Part shown: positions 63,110 through 64,000 of the stretch, in pieces
Numbering within the stretch: the first letter of the stretch is position 1
Layout: every line of letters begins with the position of its first letter
Translations under genes and position numbers: made by a program
The notes under the pieces: generated by a model
Databases searched by the model: none
Told to the model about the DNA's origin: nothing
The model's input: the letters and a program-made list of their open reading frames with translations, nothing else
From: Flammeovirga sp. OC4
Lineage (GTDB): Bacteria > Bacteroidota > Bacteroidia > Cytophagales > Flammeovirgaceae
DNA: 64,000 nucleotides
Reading direction: 5' to 3'
Assembly (NCBI RefSeq): GCF_000812565.1
Contig: NZ_JTAM01000001.1
Coordinates: forward strand, 1 to 64,000

Positions 63110-63415
63110 TCATGGAGAATTATTCACTCTATAGATTGACATATAGGTGTTTTCTTTTTCTCCTTTTTCCAACAATGTTGTTTTTACAGAATTGATATTT
63201 CTTTTCAACATTGGGTGAGGCACGTCTTTGTTTGTATTTTCATTGGTTTTCTTTTCTCCTTTGAAAAGGAAAAAGGGCATTAACACAAAAAATGTGGTAC
63301 CTCCTAAGTATAAAGCTGTTTTAGCTAAGGCAACAAACATTGCTAGGTTTATTGCACATGTCGATCCGATCACGATCAAAGTGATCAATCCAAAAAATAG
63401 TGTGTTCTTTTTCAT
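63110..63415 (-). CDS. Small membrane protein
   Basis: A 101-residue protein from the ATG at 63415 (MKKNTLFFGLITLIVIGS). A longer frame begins at 63475 but adds only a polar, Lys-rich stretch and is less likely. Two hydrophobic segments (about 5-25 and 32-50) are followed by a charged tail (about 52-101, 'KGEKKTNENTNKDVPHPMLKRNINSVKTTLLEKGEKENTYMS'). I recognise no family; it could be a small inner-membrane hairpin protein with a cytoplasmic tail. It has its own spacer on either side and no operon partner. Confidence 0.5.
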   Translation of the reverse strand: MKKNTLFFGLITLIVIGSTCAINLAMFVALAKTALYLGGTTFFVLMPFFLFKGEKKTNENTNKDVPHPMLKRNINSVKTTLLEKGEKENTYMSIYRVNNSP

Positions 63416-63553
63416 TGTTTTAATTTTTGATGTCTTTGTTTTTGAAATTTTTTCTTGATTAAAAATTGTGACCAATCCTTCCCGTAGGCAAGGAAATTTT
63501 GTTTTGGAATTGAAGTCATATCAACTCGTGGTTTAAAAAGTGAAACATAAAAA

Positions 63554-63581
63554 AAGGTCCTGATACCGAAGCATCAGGACC
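63554..63581 (-). terminator. Terminator after 29-codon reading frame
   Basis: Arms AGGTCCTGAT / ATCAGGACCT with an 8-nt loop, followed by T7 on the minus strand. Confidence 0.85.
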
Positions 63582-63605
63582 TATTTCATAAATATATAGA
63601 TATTC

Positions 63606-63695
63606 CTACATCGCTTCATACAGCATCTCCCTCACTCTGCTTTCGCAAAGAGAAAATCCTTGAGGAGTGTCGATATGTAAGCTGATGTATTTCAT
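63606..63695 (-). CDS. Possible 29-residue small protein gene
   Basis: A frame beginning MKYISLHIDTPQGF and ending MLYEAM-stop is followed 25 bp later by a strong terminator (63554-63581) and preceded by a TACTTTTG box (63716-63723) that fits TAnnTTTG, about 20 bases upstream. The whole transcript would be only about 150 nt. It may encode a short peptide or be a small RNA. Coding status is uncertain; no homologue is known to me. The unit stands alone between the small membrane protein gene and the YdeI-like gene. Confidence 0.4.
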   Translation of the reverse strand: MKYISLHIDTPQGFSLCESRVREMLYEAM

Positions 63696-63715
63696 ATTTT
63701 TTTAAATTTTACGAG

Positions 63716-63723
63716 GCAAAAGT
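63716..63723 (-). promoter_or_regulatory. Promoter -7 box for the short transcript
   Basis: TACTTTTG on the minus strand fits TAnnTTTG, 20 bases from the ATG; no clear -33 TTTG. Confidence 0.4.
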
Positions 63724-63760
63724 ATTTAACATATTTTTAAGAATGAATATAAATAAGCGT

Positions 63761-64000
63761 TTATTTGTATTTATCATTGAGACCTACTCCATCTTTAATC
63801 ATCGGAATTACTTTTTCAAGTCGCGAAATTTTGGTAGCCTCTCTTTTAGCAGATGCGATGTACTCTCCATATTCTCTTTTTTTCGAGAGAGAAAGACTTT
63901 TAAAGCCAGACTCTAAATTCTTATCTTTTGTAAAAGCATCTACCAATTCATTGGGTAATATCAATGGTTTTGGAGTACGGTCCGTTTCTACCACTTTCCC
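63761..64000 (-). CDS. YdeI/OmpD-associated family protein, C-terminal part (5' end outside window)
   Basis: The frame stays open to the window edge (GKVVETDRTPKPLI), so the gene continues upstream outside. The visible 79 residues contain 'LPNELVDAFTKDKNLESGFKSLSLSKKREYGEYIASAKREATKISRLEKVIPMIKDGVGLNDKYK', which is the C-terminal helical module of YdeI-type proteins ('F..L...kqrey..wI..AKr.eTr..Ri.k.i.ml..g'). In this family the module follows a DUF1905 or OmpD-associated domain. It is a partial gene, not a truncated one. Function of the family in peptide resistance is only poorly defined. Confidence 0.7.
   Translation of the reverse strand, partial: GKVVETDRTPKPLILPNELVDAFTKDKNLESGFKSLSLSKKREYGEYIASAKREATKISRLEKVIPMIKDGVGLNDKYK

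Noticed and set aside
1-64000. CRISPR arrays, tRNA and rRNA genes
   Set aside because: I looked for short spaced repeats, cloverleaf-type segments and rRNA landmarks and found none I could support.

Overview
The window reads as the chromosome of a marine-type member of the Bacteroidota, most likely order Cytophagales and close to Flammeovirga. The clues are low GC, a type IX secretion sorting domain, TAnnTTTG promoter boxes, SpoIIE phosphatases fused to TPR or 7TMR-DISM sensors, DUF4384/caspase proteins and 'NVGIGT' secreted repeat proteins. The genus is inference from gene style. I saw no rRNA, tRNA or CRISPR array.

Left end (1-5360): a small integron-like cassette array on the minus strand. 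A tyrosine recombinase (3158-4066) is followed by four single-gene cassettes, all for predicted exported proteins, separated by 72-75 bp attC-like imperfect palindromes. In each cassette the first 9-10 bases are complementary to the start of the attC-like site at its other end, the signature of integron cassettes. The recombinase lacks the insertion typical of IntI and points towards its array. A second copy of the attI-side sequence lies 2.2 kb away and precedes a fifth, orphan cassette. The array runs off the left edge of the window.

5.4-29 kb: ordinary chromosome. It holds a TPR-SpoIIE phosphatase, a frameshifted ROK kinase, a 350-bp tandem repeat (2.7 copies), purN, yebC, trxA, a nitroreductase, proline dehydrogenase, an FtsX-like permease, a ClC channel, a caspase-like protease, a 7TMR-DISM/SpoIIE phosphatase in operon with an alpha/beta hydrolase whose nucleophile serine is replaced by Asp, an MBL hydrolase, a quinone reductase and an esterase.

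29.4-40.3 kb: a methylmalonyl-CoA module. On the minus strand run mce, the four subunits of a sodium-pumping biotin decarboxylase (mmdA, D, C, B order) and both methylmalonyl-CoA mutase subunits. On the plus strand is meaB, overlapped by arsC. Together they interconvert succinyl-CoA and propionyl-CoA and couple the decarboxylation to Na+ export. No biotin carboxylase gene is present, which favours the decarboxylase reading. Two copies of a roughly 160-bp MITE-like repeat flank the module.

40.4-48.1 kb: an Rpn-family nuclease, a MORN/NTR/Kazal fusion protein, a DUF1460 amidase, then a cobalamin riboswitch leading a B12-uptake operon (binding lipoprotein, TonB receptor, beta-propeller lipoprotein). 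This operon would supply the cofactor of the mutase.

48.3-64 kb: a T9SS-sorted small protein downstream of a 1,492-residue secreted di-heme oxidoreductase with eight Cys-rich repeats, nitronate monooxygenase, NAD(P)HX repair enzyme, an LPP20-like/DUF4384 divergent pair, pirin, a TrkH-type K+ transporter, queE, folD, a small membrane protein, a possible 29-codon gene with its own promoter and terminator, and the 3' end of a YdeI-family gene.
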